Origin: Conexibacter sp.
GTDB lineage: Bacteria > Actinomycetota > Thermoleophilia > Solirubrobacterales > Solirubrobacteraceae
Length of the DNA: 64,000 nt
Assembly: GCA_025964325.1 (NCBI GenBank)
Contig: JAOPZA010000112.1
Location: 1-64,000 of the forward strand
Reading direction: 5' to 3'
In this document: positions 1 through 8,889 of the stretch, in pieces
Numbering within the stretch: position 1 is the first letter of the stretch
How the letters are laid out: the number at the start of each line of letters is the position of its first letter
Notes under the pieces: generated by a model
Databases searched by the model: none
The model's input: only the letters and a program-made list of their open reading frames with translations
What the model was told of the DNA's origin: nothing
Program-made: the position numbers and the translations under genes

Positions 1-24
1 CAGCCGCAGCCGCAGCCGCAGCCG
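1..24. repeat. CAGCCG hexanucleotide tandem repeat (4 copies, cut by window edge)
   Basis: Direct reading: cagccg x4 at the start of the window. Confidence 0.6.
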
Positions 25-31
25 CGAGGGC

Positions 32-973
32 ATGACGAGCGGGCACACGCGCAGGGCCGCGACCGGCGCGGCGGTGGCGGCCGCCCTGTTCGCCGCCGCG
101 CTCGCACGCGCGCCGGCTGGATCAGCCGCGGCGTTTCGCGCCGAGGTCAGGATCGCGCAGATCGGCGGCGCCCGCATCGCCTGGTACGAGCGAGGCAGCG
201 GGCCGCCGCTGCTGATGGCGATCGGAACCGGCTCGACGATGGCTGAATGGGACCCGGCGCTGCTCGCACGGCTGGCGCACGGACGGCGCCTGATCCTGTT
301 CGACTATCCGGGCGTCGGCCGCTCGTCGCCCCTGCGCGGCACGCATACCTCGTTCGCGGCGCTGGCTGACGCGGCAGCCGGCCTGCTGCGCGCGCTCGGC
401 GTCCCGCGGGCCGACGTGCTCGGGTGGTCGATGGGTGGCTTCGTCGCCCAGCAGCTCGCGATCCGCCATCCCGAGTCGGTAGGCCGGCTCGTGCTCGCCG
501 GCACCAACGCAGGCGGCGACCGCTCCGTGCTCGGTCCGCCGGCGGACCAGCGGATCGACAGCGACCCCGCCCCGTCCGACGCCGCCGTGCTGCGAGTTCT
601 CTACCCGCGCACGCGCGCGGGGCAGGCGGAGGGCCGCGCCTTCCTCACGCGACTGGAGCGGGCGAGCGCCACGGGCGCGATTCCCGACGACTTCGGCGTC
701 CCCGCCGCGACGGTGCGGGTGCAGGTCGGGGCCGAGGACCCGTGGCTGCGCTCGAACGCCAACGCGCGGGCGCTGAGGCGCCTGCGGCTGCCCGCGCTCG
801 TGGCCGGCGGACGGGACGACGTCGTCGTCCCGCCGGAGAACGCGCGGCGCCTCGCGCGGCTGATCCCAGGCGCCCGCATGCGGCTGCTGCCCGGCGGCCA
901 CGCCTTCCTGTTCGGCGACCGCGTCCGCTTCGCCTCGCTGGTCCTGCGCTTCCTACGCGGCGAAGCGACGTGA
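32..973 (+). CDS. Alpha/beta hydrolase, probably exported
   Basis: GWSMGG nucleophile elbow, FDYPGVGRS, C-terminal GGHAFLFGD; hydrophobic N-terminus. Confidence 0.85.
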   Translation: MTSGHTRRAATGAAVAAALFAAALARAPAGSAAAFRAEVRIAQIGGARIAWYERGSGPPLLMAIGTGSTMAEWDPALLARLAHGRRLILFDYPGVGRSSPLRGTHTSFAALADAAAGLLRALGVPRADVLGWSMGGFVAQQLAIRHPESVGRLVLAGTNAGGDRSVLGPPADQRIDSDPAPSDAAVLRVLYPRTRAGQAEGRAFLTRLERASATGAIPDDFGVPAATVRVQVGAEDPWLRSNANARALRRLRLPALVAGGRDDVVVPPENARRLARLIPGARMRLLPGGHAFLFGDRVRFASLVLRFLRGEAT

Positions 974-1009
974 TGCCCCTGGGAAGATGCGGAGCGGCGG
1001 CCGGCGACG

Positions 1010-2059
1010 TTAGCTCCCGCGCTTCTTCCGTGCGAGCAACACCGCCAGACCGACGCCGATGATCAGCGCAACGCCGTTGACGTAGCTCGACACGTAGGGC
1101 GCTGCGCCGGCGAGGTTCAAGCCGCTGTTGAGCACCGCGAGAAAGAAGATCGCCACCAGCGTGCCGCCGACGTTGTAGCGACCGGGCTTGATCGCCGCAG
1201 CGCTGAGGAAGGCGGCCGCGAGCGCCGGGAGCGTGAACCCGGGCCCCACGTTCGGGTCGGCGCCTCCGGCGCGAGCGACCGACAGCACGCCCGCGGCGCC
1301 CGACAGCGCGCCGGCCAGGACGAAGCTGACGGCCAGCACGACGTTCGTCCGTACCCCCACGAGGCGCGCGGCAGCCCGATTCGAGCCGAAGGCGTACGTG
1401 TAGCGGCCCAGTGGGGTGTGACCGAGCAGGTAGTACACGCCCAACGCGACGAGCGCGAGCGCGAAGGCGACGCGCGGGATGCCGATCCACGTGCCGCCAC
1501 CGAACTTCGTGACGCTGGCGGGGATGTTGCTCACGATCGAGAGGCCGCCCGTCTTCTGCGAGACGACACCGGCAAGGATCGTCGAGGTTCCGAGGGTGGT
1601 GATGACGCCGTTGACCCCCATGCGGGTGACGAGCACCGCGTTGACGCCTCCGACCAGTGCCCCGATCGCGATCCCGAGCAGGATCGCTGCGAGCACGGGC
1701 ATGCCGTTGGAGATCGCGTCGGCGACGAAGACGGCGGCGACGCCCGCCGTGGCGCCGACCGAGAGGTCGAACTCGTTGCACACGAGCGGGATCAGCGCGC
1801 CAAGGGCGATGATCGCCGTGACCGCCTGATTGGCAACGAGGATCCGGAGGTTGGCGCTCGTCAGGAACGTGTCCGCCGTCTTCGACCAGAAGGTGAAGAA
1901 GACGGCGATCAGCACGAGCAGGATCAGCAGCGCATAGGCCTCCAGCGAGTGCACGCCGAAACGCATCAGGCGCCGCCGGGCCTCCGCCGGCGCCAGGACG
2001 GCCGTGGTCCCGCCGGGCGGCTCGGGCATGGACACGTGCAGTTCGGGCTCCGGACTCAT
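1010..2059 (-). CDS. ABC transporter permease, ribose/RbsC type (importer 1)
   Basis: Multi-TM protein with NEFDLSVGA and GSNRAAARLVG motifs; 4-bp overlap with upstream ATPase gene. Confidence 0.9.
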   Translation of the reverse strand: MSPEPELHVSMPEPPGGTTAVLAPAEARRRLMRFGVHSLEAYALLILLVLIAVFFTFWSKTADTFLTSANLRILVANQAVTAIIALGALIPLVCNEFDLSVGATAGVAAVFVADAISNGMPVLAAILLGIAIGALVGGVNAVLVTRMGVNGVITTLGTSTILAGVVSQKTGGLSIVSNIPASVTKFGGGTWIGIPRVAFALALVALGVYYLLGHTPLGRYTYAFGSNRAAARLVGVRTNVVLAVSFVLAGALSGAAGVLSVARAGGADPNVGPGFTLPALAAAFLSAAAIKPGRYNVGGTLVAIFFLAVLNSGLNLAGAAPYVSSYVNGVALIIGVGLAVLLARKKRGS

Positions 2060-3600
2060 GACTCAGGTCTCCCCGCGTACACCGCGATGTTGAGGGCTTC
2101 TTCCTGGAGGTCGGCACGCGTGAGCTCGGCGGTCACGCATCCGTGCTGCATGACGATCGCCCGGTCGCAGACCGACGCCAGCTCCCGGAAGTCGGAGGTG
2201 ACGAGGAGCGCAGCGGCCCCCGCGTCGACGACCTCGCGGATCAGCGCGTGGATCTCGGCGCGGGCCCCGACGTCGACCCCCTGGGTCGGCTCGTCGAGCA
2301 GCAGCACGCGCGGAGCGCGCTGCAGCCACCGCGCGAGGATCACCTTCTGCTGGTTGCCGCCCGACAGCGACGCGAGCGGCGACTCGTCGGATGCGGCGCG
2401 AACGCCGAAGGCGCGCATCAGCCTCCTGGTCTCGTCGCGCTCGGCCCGGCGGCGGATGTGGAGGCGCTTCCAGTACGTCGACAGCGCCGCGATCGAGATG
2501 TTCTCCCTGACGCTCAGATCGGCGAACGCCGCGTCCGCGGGGCGGTCCTCGGGGATGTAGGCGAAGCCGGCCCGCATCGCTCGGCGCGTATCCCCGAGGC
2601 GCACCGGATGCCCGTCGACGCGGACGTCACCGGTCGCCGGAACCTCACCGAAGAGACTCCGCAGCAGGGTCGTCCGTCCCGATCCCAGCAGTCCGGCGAG
2701 GCCGACGACCTCGCCGCCGTGCACCTGGATCGCGCGCCCGTCGCGCGTCAGCCCTCGTGCCTCGAGCACCACCGCGCCGGGCTCGCCCACCGACCGGTCG
2801 GCGGCCGCATCGACCGCGCGCCCGACGATCAGCGCGGCGAGCGTGTCCTCGTCGAGCTCATCGCGCTCGCGGGTGGCGACGACGTGGCCGTTTTGCAACA
2901 CGGTCGCGCGGTGCGCGACCGCCATCACCTCGTCGAGGCGATGCGAGACGTACATGATCGTCTGCCCCGCGCGCGCGTAGCGCTCGAGCGCGGAGAGCAG
3001 GAGCGCGACTTCGTGTCGCGGCAGGCTGGCGGTCGGCTCGTCGAGCACCAGCACGCCGTCATGGGCTCCCTCCTGCCCCTGCAGCGCGCGTGCGATCGCG
3101 ACCATCATCTGCATCGCCGGCCCGAGGTCCCCCACGAGCGTGTCGGGGTCCTGATCGAGGTCGAACCGCCGCATGACCTCCCGCGCGCGCCGCTTCAGCG
3201 CCGACCACTTCACCCGCCCCCCGACGCCGGTCTCGTAGCCGCGTCCGATCGCGATGTTCTCGGCGATGCTGAGGTCGGGGAACGTCGAGCTCTGCTGATG
3301 GACGAAGTGCAGTCCGCACGCGCGAGCCCGCGCCGGCGTCTGGGAGCGCGCATCCTGCACGACGCCCCCGAGCTGCAACTCGCCGGCGTCGGCGGCCACG
3401 ACGCCCGCGAGGATCTTGATGAGCGTCGACTTGCCCGAGCCGTTGCCGCCGAGCAGCGCGTGGATGCTCCCCCGCGCGACCTCGAGCGACACGCCGGCCA
3501 GTGCCTGCGTGCCGCCGTAGGCCTTGCTCACGTCGGTGATCCGCAGGAGGCTGGACGTGTGCCCGATGCCCGCCTGGCTCGTCACTTCTGACCCGCCCAC
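2056..3600 (-). CDS. Sugar-type ABC transporter ATPase, two NBDs (importer 1)
   Basis: Walker A GGNGSGKST, VLDEPTASL, LSGGNQQKV, LLLDEPTQGVDVGA. Confidence 0.93.
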   Translation of the reverse strand: MGGSEVTSQAGIGHTSSLLRITDVSKAYGGTQALAGVSLEVARGSIHALLGGNGSGKSTLIKILAGVVAADAGELQLGGVVQDARSQTPARARACGLHFVHQQSSTFPDLSIAENIAIGRGYETGVGGRVKWSALKRRAREVMRRFDLDQDPDTLVGDLGPAMQMMVAIARALQGQEGAHDGVLVLDEPTASLPRHEVALLLSALERYARAGQTIMYVSHRLDEVMAVAHRATVLQNGHVVATRERDELDEDTLAALIVGRAVDAAADRSVGEPGAVVLEARGLTRDGRAIQVHGGEVVGLAGLLGSGRTTLLRSLFGEVPATGDVRVDGHPVRLGDTRRAMRAGFAYIPEDRPADAAFADLSVRENISIAALSTYWKRLHIRRRAERDETRRLMRAFGVRAASDESPLASLSGGNQQKVILARWLQRAPRVLLLDEPTQGVDVGARAEIHALIREVVDAGAAALLVTSDFRELASVCDRAIVMQHGCVTAELTRADLQEEALNIAVYAGRPES

Positions 3601-4808
3601 GCCTTCTCGTAGGCGGCGACGAAGTCGATCGGAACCGCCGCAGCCCCAGACGTGCCGAGGTTGTGATCGTTGTCGTAGATCCCGATGCCGTTGCCGGAGT
3701 CGACCGGCTTCTGACCGGCGAACAGCCGGTTCAGGGAGTCGGATGCGCCGAATCCCTCCCAGGCGATCGAGCTGATGTAGCCCGCGTTCTGGCCCTGGTT
3801 CTTGCGCACGATCTCGAGGTTGGCGGCGTAGCCGCCGCCTGCGATGACCTCGAGCTGGTCCTTGCGCCCGGAGCTCTGGATCGCCGACGCGAGACCGGCG
3901 GTCATGTAGTCGTCGATCGGCGAGACGATCGCGTTCGCGTCCGGCGTCTGCAAGATCGCCTGTTGCGCCTTCTCCTGGAGCTTGGGGCCGATGTCGCCAC
4001 CGGTGAACTGGACCGTGCGAACCAGCTTGCAGGTCGCGCAGGTCGCGAGCTCCTTGCGGAACGCGTCGTTCAGGATGACCACCGTCTGCAGGTCGTTCTG
4101 CACGAACGTGATGACCTTTGCCTTGCCCCGCGTCTTGGCGATCACCCAGTCGGCCTGCGCGGTCCCCATCAACCGCACCCAGTTGCTGAAGCTGCCCTGC
4201 GGATAGACGACCGTGCCGGAGAAGAGCGACTCGTCACCGGGCTTGCTGTCGCTGCAGTCGAGGCTCTCCGCTCCGACGATCGGGATCTTGGCCGCCTTCG
4301 CTTCCGTCATAGCGGAGCGGGCGAGGCTGCAGTCGACGTTGTAGAGCAGGATGCCGTCGGCCTTGGCGGCGATCGCCTGGCGGATGCCGTCCTGGAAGAG
4401 GCTCGGGTCGAGCTTGGCGTCATAGACGGTGAGATTCCATCCGAGCGCCTTGGCGGCCGCCTTCGTGGACTCCGCGAAGAGCCCGGAGGCGGGCAGCCCG
4501 AGTCCGACGCTGATCTCCCAGACCTTCTTCCCACGCTGCGCCGGCGGCGACGTCGCGGGAGGCGCGTGGAAGAACTGGTACTTGTAGAGCGCGGCGAGCT
4601 TCTTGTCCGCTGCGGCAACCCCGTCACCGGCGCCGGCGCTCGTCTGGCTCGCGCCGGTGGACGCCGCCGAGGCGGACGTCGACGTCGGGCTCGAGGACGA
4701 TGACGGCGTCGACGAGCTGCTACCGCAGGCACTCACCCCAATTGTGAGCATGACGCTTAGTGTCACTAACCGCCAAGCGCGGCGTGATCCCTTCGGCATC
4801 CATCTCAT
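3582..4808 (-). CDS. Periplasmic-binding lipoprotein of ABC transporter (importer 1)
   Basis: Lipobox-like SACGSS then Ser/Thr-rich linker; RbsB-like fold motifs; GAGAGGAACAG before the ATG at 4808. Confidence 0.88.
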   Translation of the reverse strand: MRWMPKGSRRAWRLVTLSVMLTIGVSACGSSSSTPSSSSSPTSTSASAASTGASQTSAGAGDGVAAADKKLAALYKYQFFHAPPATSPPAQRGKKVWEISVGLGLPASGLFAESTKAAAKALGWNLTVYDAKLDPSLFQDGIRQAIAAKADGILLYNVDCSLARSAMTEAKAAKIPIVGAESLDCSDSKPGDESLFSGTVVYPQGSFSNWVRLMGTAQADWVIAKTRGKAKVITFVQNDLQTVVILNDAFRKELATCATCKLVRTVQFTGGDIGPKLQEKAQQAILQTPDANAIVSPIDDYMTAGLASAIQSSGRKDQLEVIAGGGYAANLEIVRKNQGQNAGYISSIAWEGFGASDSLNRLFAGQKPVDSGNGIGIYDNDHNLGTSGAAAVPIDFVAAYEKAWAGQK

Positions 4809-4982
4809 CTGTTCCTCTCGGCTCGACCGTAATTGGCTGAAGTCACGGCACTGGCGCATGACCGGCTCGGTGTGGGCGAGGCGTTCTCCAAGGTCCGTCA
4901 TGCCATCGCCGCAGGCGAAGCGAGCGCGACGCTGTAGTGCACTAACCTTAGATGACGTGCGAGTAGGTTGTCAAGCCGGTCC

Positions 4983-5000
4983 ATTGGCGGAAGTGCCGGT
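4983..5000 (+). promoter_or_regulatory. Candidate operator S0: ATTGGC-GGAAGT-GCCGGT
   Basis: Degenerate member of the ATTGGYC-N4-GRCCRAT motif; 59 bp upstream of the CDS at 5059. Confidence 0.35.
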
Positions 5001-5058
5001 GCGCACGGACGTCCGTCCGCGGCCCACGCCTCCCTGGCGGTCCCTATGATGGATTTGA

Positions 5059-5943
5059 ATGTCGCCCCGTCAGCCACGCAAGAGAGCCTCCGCTCGTAGC
5101 GATGCCGCCTCCGATCCGACCGCGATCTTCTACATCCGCGAGGCAGCCGAGCTGGTAGGGGTGACACGAGCCGTGATCCGCGACTGGGAGCGTCAGGGAC
5201 TCCTCTCACCCATGCGCGGCGCGAACGGCTATCGGCTCTACACCTACGACGACATCGAGCGCGCGCGGCAGATCCGCGACTTGATTCATCGCGACCGACT
5301 CAACGCACCAGGTGTGCGAAGTGTCCTCGGCGTCACGACGGCGCCCCCGACCGACGAAGCCGGCACGGGCAACGGGATCGAGGACTCGGACGGGTTCGGG
5401 AAGCACATCCGGCGCCTGCGGCAGGAACAGGGTCTCTCGCTCCGCGCCGTCGCAGCCAGAACCGGCCTCGGCGCGTCGCACATCAGCGCGATCGAGCGCT
5501 CGCTGACGCGCCCCTCGATGGCGTCGGTCGGCAAGCTGGCCGAGGCGCTGGGCAGCAACTTCCTCAAGCTGATCGGCAGCGAGGGCGTCGGCGACGACGT
5601 CGTGGTCCGCAAGGACGACCGCCCGCACCCGTCCGTCGACTTCCCCGGGATGGAGATCGAGAAGCTGAACCGGCACGGCCTCGACCTCAGCGCTCATCTG
5701 ATGACGATCCTGCCGGGACGCGGGAGCCAGGGGAGCTACAACCATGGCGGCGAGGAGTTCATCCTCGTGCTGAGCGGTGACCTCGAGGTCACCCTCGACG
5801 AGACGCAGACGCACGTGCTCCATCCGATGGACGCGATCACGTTCCGCAGCTCGCGTCCGCACCGCTGGCGCAATCCCGGCACGGAGAGAACCGTCGTGGT
5901 CTGGGTCGACTCGCCGCCGAGCGGGTTCGACGGACGGCTATAG
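5059..5943 (+). CDS. Transcriptional regulator with MerR-type HTH, XRE-type HTH and C-terminal cupin
   Basis: FYIREAAELVGVTRAVIRDWERQGLLSPMRGANGYRLYTYDDI (MerR); IRRLRQEQGLSLRAVAARTGLGASHISAIE (XRE); NHGGEEFILVLSGDLEV and PHRWRNPG (cupin). Confidence 0.88.
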   Translation: MSPRQPRKRASARSDAASDPTAIFYIREAAELVGVTRAVIRDWERQGLLSPMRGANGYRLYTYDDIERARQIRDLIHRDRLNAPGVRSVLGVTTAPPTDEAGTGNGIEDSDGFGKHIRRLRQEQGLSLRAVAARTGLGASHISAIERSLTRPSMASVGKLAEALGSNFLKLIGSEGVGDDVVVRKDDRPHPSVDFPGMEIEKLNRHGLDLSAHLMTILPGRGSQGSYNHGGEEFILVLSGDLEVTLDETQTHVLHPMDAITFRSSRPHRWRNPGTERTVVVWVDSPPSGFDGRL

Positions 5944-7350
5944 ACCCCACGAGCCCTCGGCGATCTTGCCGGGGTTGAAGAGGGACTCCGGGTCGAGCGC
6001 GCGCTTGAGCGCCCGCATCGCCTTCACGCCCGCGGGCCCGTGCTCGAGCTCGAGATAGCGCATCTTGCCGAGGCCGACGCCGTGCTCGCCGGTGCACGTA
6101 CCGCCGTGGTCGATCGCACGGCGGACGAGGCGGTCGTGAAGGGCGCGCGCCCGCGCGAGCTCCTCGCCGTCGTCGTGGCCGAGCAGCAGGATCACATGGA
6201 AGTTCCCGTCCCCCACGTGTCCGACGATCGTCGCCGTCAGGCCGCACGTCGCGATGTCCTCCTGCGTCTCGGCGATGCAGTCGGCCAACGCCGAGATCGG
6301 CACGCAGGCGTCCGTCGTCATCGCGCGCGCGCCCGGACGCAGCGCGCGCGCCGCGTCGTAGGCGCGGTGGCGAGCCCGCCACAGCGCCCGTCGCTCGCGC
6401 TCGTCGGTCGCGGCGCGGTAGGCGCTGCACCCGTGGTCGGCGGCGATCCGCTGCGCCTCCCCTGCCTGGATCCCGACGTCGGCGGGCGATCCGTGCAGCT
6501 CGAGGAAGACCGTGGGCGCGACGATGTGGGTGAGGTCGTCGTGGCGGTTGATCGCTTCCATCTGCCGTTCGTCGGCCAGCTCGATCCGTGCCACGGGAAT
6601 GCCCTCCTGGAGCATCGCGACGACGCAGTCGACGGCATCGCGCAGCGTCGTGAAGCTGCACGTCGCGGCAGCCGTCGCCTCCGGCGTGGGATGCACGCGC
6701 AGCGTCGCTTCGCAGATCAGTCCGAGCGTTCCCTCCGAGCCGATGTAGAGACGCGTCAGGTCGTAGCCGGCCGACGACTTGCGCGCGCGCGAGCGCGTGC
6801 GGAGCAGCTCGCCGTCGGCGGTGACGACGAGCAGCGAGAGCACGTTCTCGCGCATGCCTCCGTAGCGGACGGTGGTCGTGCCCGACGCGCCGGTGGCGAC
6901 CATCCCGCCGAGCGTCGCGTCCGCGCCCGGGTCGACGGGGAAGAAGACGCCCTCAGGACGCAGCCGCCTGTCGAGCCCATGACGCGTGATGCCCGCCTCC
7001 ACCGTCACGTCGAGATCCGCGACCGACAGCCGCAGCAGCCGGTTCATGCCGCTCATGTCGACGCAGACGCCGCCGTGCAGCGCCGCGACGTGCCCCTCGA
7101 GCGAGGTGCCGGCGCCGAACGGGACGATCGGCGCGCGGTGATCGCGGCAGACGCGAACGATCGCCGCCGCCTCCTCCGCACTCGCGGGATAGACGACCGC
7201 ATCGGGCGCCGCGCCGGGATGGAACGACTCGTCACGTCCGTGCTGGTCGCACACATCCCGGCCGGTCAGGACACGGTCGGCGCCGAGCAGCGCACCGAGG
7301 CCGCGAACCAGCTCGTGCGTCGCTCCCTCCGACAGCCGCCGTCGCCGCAT
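5938..7350 (-). CDS. FAD-linked oxidase, GlcD / D-lactate dehydrogenase family
   Basis: VPFGAGTSLEGH, TLGGMVATGASGTTTVRYGGMRENVL, YIGSEGTLG, GEHGVGLGKM. Confidence 0.92.
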   Translation of the reverse strand: MRRRRLSEGATHELVRGLGALLGADRVLTGRDVCDQHGRDESFHPGAAPDAVVYPASAEEAAAIVRVCRDHRAPIVPFGAGTSLEGHVAALHGGVCVDMSGMNRLLRLSVADLDVTVEAGITRHGLDRRLRPEGVFFPVDPGADATLGGMVATGASGTTTVRYGGMRENVLSLLVVTADGELLRTRSRARKSSAGYDLTRLYIGSEGTLGLICEATLRVHPTPEATAAATCSFTTLRDAVDCVVAMLQEGIPVARIELADERQMEAINRHDDLTHIVAPTVFLELHGSPADVGIQAGEAQRIAADHGCSAYRAATDERERRALWRARHRAYDAARALRPGARAMTTDACVPISALADCIAETQEDIATCGLTATIVGHVGDGNFHVILLLGHDDGEELARARALHDRLVRRAIDHGGTCTGEHGVGLGKMRYLELEHGPAGVKAMRALKRALDPESLFNPGKIAEGSWGL

Positions 7351-7356
7351 CTCCCC

Positions 7357-7809
7357 TCAGGTCAGCTCGAGCGCCCCGACGCGCGAGCGCTTCAGCTCGA
7401 GCACGCCGAGCTGGTTCATGATCACGGCGTCGTCCCAGTAGTGACGGCTGTGGGTCGCACGGCCGTCCTCGATCCGATAGACGGACACGAACGGAAGGTT
7501 CATGCTCAGCCCGGTCGGCTCCAGGTCGCCGCCGAGATCGAACAGGCCCTGGTGGGTGCCCGTCCCGATCGCCTCCACCATCTCGAGATCGCCCGAGGCG
7601 GAGACGTTCGTGACCGCGACGGCGAGGTCGGGGAACGCCGCGACCCAGCGTCCGAACTCCCGGTGGATGACCTCCTCGATGCCTTCGTAGCGATAGCCGG
7701 TCGCGCACGTCTCGATCGCGACGTGGTCCTCGGTGAACAGCCGCCGGACGAGCTCCTCGTCGTGGGCGTTCTCGAGGACGGTGCTGCCGATCTCCCCGAA
7801 TTGCGTCAT
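7357..7809 (-). CDS. NTF2/SnoaL-like protein
   Basis: SnoaL-like pattern (GIEEVIHREFGRWVAAFPDLAVAVTNVSASGDLEMVEAIGTGTHQG); GAAGGAGAGAAC precedes ATG 7809. Confidence 0.75.
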   Translation of the reverse strand: MTQFGEIGSTVLENAHDEELVRRLFTEDHVAIETCATGYRYEGIEEVIHREFGRWVAAFPDLAVAVTNVSASGDLEMVEAIGTGTHQGLFDLGGDLEPTGLSMNLPFVSVYRIEDGRATHSRHYWDDAVIMNQLGVLELKRSRVGALELT

Positions 7810-7865
7810 GTTCTCTCCTTCGTTCGTCATCAGCGTCGTCCAAGGCCGCCCGTCGGGCGCGGTCC

Positions 7866-8219
7866 CTACGACCCGCTCATCAACCATGTGTAGAGGACCT
7901 CGTAGGCCTCGAACGTCTTCTGCAGCGCCTTCCCCATCGGCGGCCACTTGCCGTCGAGGACCCGGATCATCGCGCGGGCCTGGAAGAAGTCCTCGAGCAC
8001 GTCCGTGCTGTCGTCGCCCGGGACGTACACCCCGCCGCTCGCCCGCTCCTCCTCGGTGTCGACCGGATACCCGCGTGCGACGAGCATCCGCTCGAGCAGG
8101 TCGTCCATCTTGACCAGCGCCTGTGGAAGCGATTCGTCCGCGAGGCGGGTCAGCTCGCCCCACTCGCGCTGCCACTGCTCCCGCTGCTCCTCCGGTCCGA
8201 CGTCGGCACTCGCAGTCAT
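7866..8219 (-). CDS. Conserved small protein of unknown function, paralogue of 51692-52033
   Basis: 117 aa; GGAAGGAG ribosome site; EW.E..RLAD.S..QAL pattern shared with the second copy. Confidence 0.7.
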   Translation of the reverse strand: MTASADVGPEEQREQWQREWGELTRLADESLPQALVKMDDLLERMLVARGYPVDTEEERASGGVYVPGDDSTDVLEDFFQARAMIRVLDGKWPPMGKALQKTFEAYEVLYTWLMSGS

Positions 8220-8280
8220 GATCACGCACTCCTTCCGCACACCGGCTCGCCGGCGCGTCACGTTGTCTTGCGTTTCACCG

Positions 8281-8889
8281 TCACACCCCGTCGCGCACCG
8301 GCTGCGAGGGGACGTGGCCCGAAGGGCGGCTGACGCCGTCACGCTCCTTCGAAAGCAGCTCGATGAAGCGGGCCTCGTGCTGGACCTTGTCGTCGAGGAT
8401 CCGCGCGACCAGGGCGTACGTGCGGGTGTCGGTGCCGAAGGTGAGATCGGCGACGTCGCTCCACGCGTGGATGCCGGAGCGCTCGTGGCCGAGCAGGGCC
8501 TGGAGCACCGCCGCGGCCGTGGTGCCGGCGCCGTTCTGCTCGGAGAGCGGCCCGGCCCAGGCGACCTGCTCGCCGAGCGTGAAGTCCCCGACGTCGGTCG
8601 GGATCGCTCCGCCGAGCTCGTAGATGCGCGGCGCGATCAGCTCGAAGTGGGCGCGGTTGTTGAGGCGCGCCTCCTCGCACGCCGCCTGCTGCGTGTCGCT
8701 GCCGGTCAGCTGCGCGCGCAACCCGAGGTAGGCGAAGTACGCGACGAGCTCCGAGGCGGCGGCGCCGAGGAGCCGGTCGATCAGATCGGCGAGGTCGACG
8801 CCGCGGGCGACGATCCGCTCGACGCCGACTCGCTGCGTGAGATCGTCCGCCCGGACCCGAGCGACCGCTGGCTTCTGGAGGACCCGCAT
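8281..8889 (-). CDS. Ferritin-like four-helix protein, function unknown
   Basis: Helical repeats with AAASELVAYFAYLGL, NRAHFELIAPRIYELGG and DKVQHEARFIELL; ATGA overlap with upstream DUF1116 gene. Confidence 0.7.
   Translation of the reverse strand: MRVLQKPAVARVRADDLTQRVGVERIVARGVDLADLIDRLLGAAASELVAYFAYLGLRAQLTGSDTQQAACEEARLNNRAHFELIAPRIYELGGAIPTDVGDFTLGEQVAWAGPLSEQNGAGTTAAAVLQALLGHERSGIHAWSDVADLTFGTDTRTYALVARILDDKVQHEARFIELLSKERDGVSRPSGHVPSQPVRDGV

Noticed and set aside
1-24. CAGCCG repeat as a possible repeat array or CRISPR
   Set aside because: Simple hexanucleotide repeat without spacers, truncated by the window edge; no CRISPR array or cas gene seen.
645-2117. 490-aa minus-strand frame overlapping the permease of importer 1
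   Set aside because: The 1010-2059 frame has proper TM segments and permease motifs; the longer frame is low-complexity Arg-rich.
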